Positions 63,830-64,000 of a stretch of DNA of 64,000 bases are shown in pieces. Each line of letters begins with the position of its first letter. The stretch's first letter is position 1. The stretch comes from Whitmania pigra (taxonomy: Eukaryota; Annelida; Clitellata; Hirudinida; Haemopidae): contig JAJTWR010000314.1 of the NCBI GenBank assembly GCA_021613335.1, positions 680,001 to 744,000 on the forward strand, read 5' to 3'. The position numbers and the translations under genes are program-made. The notes under the pieces were generated by a model, which worked only from the letters and a program-made list of their open reading frames with translations, made no database searches and was not told where the DNA came from.

Positions 63830-63858
63830 AGTTGCCCCCTTGTTCCCGTATTAATTCT

Positions 63859-64000
63859 TTTATTCCGCAAGATAAAAGTCATATTTTGTGATGGATTTAT
63901 TAACAACCCAAATATTTTTCCGTACAAAAGAGATCCTAACAAATCCAGTAACACGAGAGTTTCAAACTGTCTGCTGAGCTTCTTAGTCGAACAACCCGAA
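63859..64000 (-). other. Possible 3' end of a convergent gene
   Basis: AATAAA on the minus strand (63864-63859). Upstream of it one minus-strand frame enters the window as 'RVVRLRSSADSLKLSCYWIC' and stops, which could be a C-terminus. Too short to name. Confidence 0.25.

Overview
This is a window of AT-rich metazoan nuclear DNA. Genes are split into many short exons by GT-AG introns (plus a few apparent GC-AG introns). Introns and intergenic space are loaded with trinucleotide microsatellites, MITEs, Tc1-like, pogo-like and hAT-like DNA transposons, non-LTR retrotransposons and tRNA-derived SINEs. The conserved genes (PICK1, MAPKAPK5, LRWD1, a short tropomyosin, M13 peptidases) point to an invertebrate bilaterian. 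A spiralian such as an annelid is a guess I cannot test from sequence alone. I translated and joined exons by hand. For each multi-exon gene called here the phases agree across all junctions and the summed length is a multiple of three.

Layout. 1-1,022: decayed hAT transposase with one terminal inverted repeat. 1,277-3,154: unrecognised four-exon Ser/Thr-rich gene. 3,186-3,393: palindromic MITE. 5,232-8,910: CR1-like LINE with two long open frames. 9,400-30,560: tandem segmental duplication carrying two intact 22-exon M13 (neprilysin-family) genes, copy A (695 aa) and copy B (700 aa). Their introns record successive insertions: an L2-like LINE fragment shared by both, then SINEs, a Tc1 element and a foldback element private to one copy. 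31,085-35,236: nested transposon cluster, with a Tc1 element inside a LINE RNase H domain and a hAT MITE inside a pogo-like transposase. 36,015-36,407 (minus): predicted three-exon gene for a 62-residue secreted cysteine-rich peptide. 37,490-38,560: third, broken M13 copy. 41,178-44,692: divergent 248-residue tropomyosin. 45,341-51,272 (minus): PICK1 with a very long acidic tail. 53,014-57,825: MAPKAPK5-type kinase. 59,161-63,764: LRWD1/ORCA.

The right third (41-64 kb) is gene-dense. Tropomyosin and PICK1 converge, PICK1 and MAPKAPK5 diverge from a 1.7-kb spacer, and LRWD1 follows MAPKAPK5 on the same strand. I see no functional link between these neighbours. The left two thirds are dominated by the expanding M13 family and its transposon load. 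The best candidates for new biology are the M13 copies, which keep zinc ligands but have lost the Asp pair after HExxH, with mosaic divergence suggesting gene conversion. Next come the small secreted peptide gene, the extremely divergent tropomyosin with perfectly preserved exon lengths, and the PICK1 tail.
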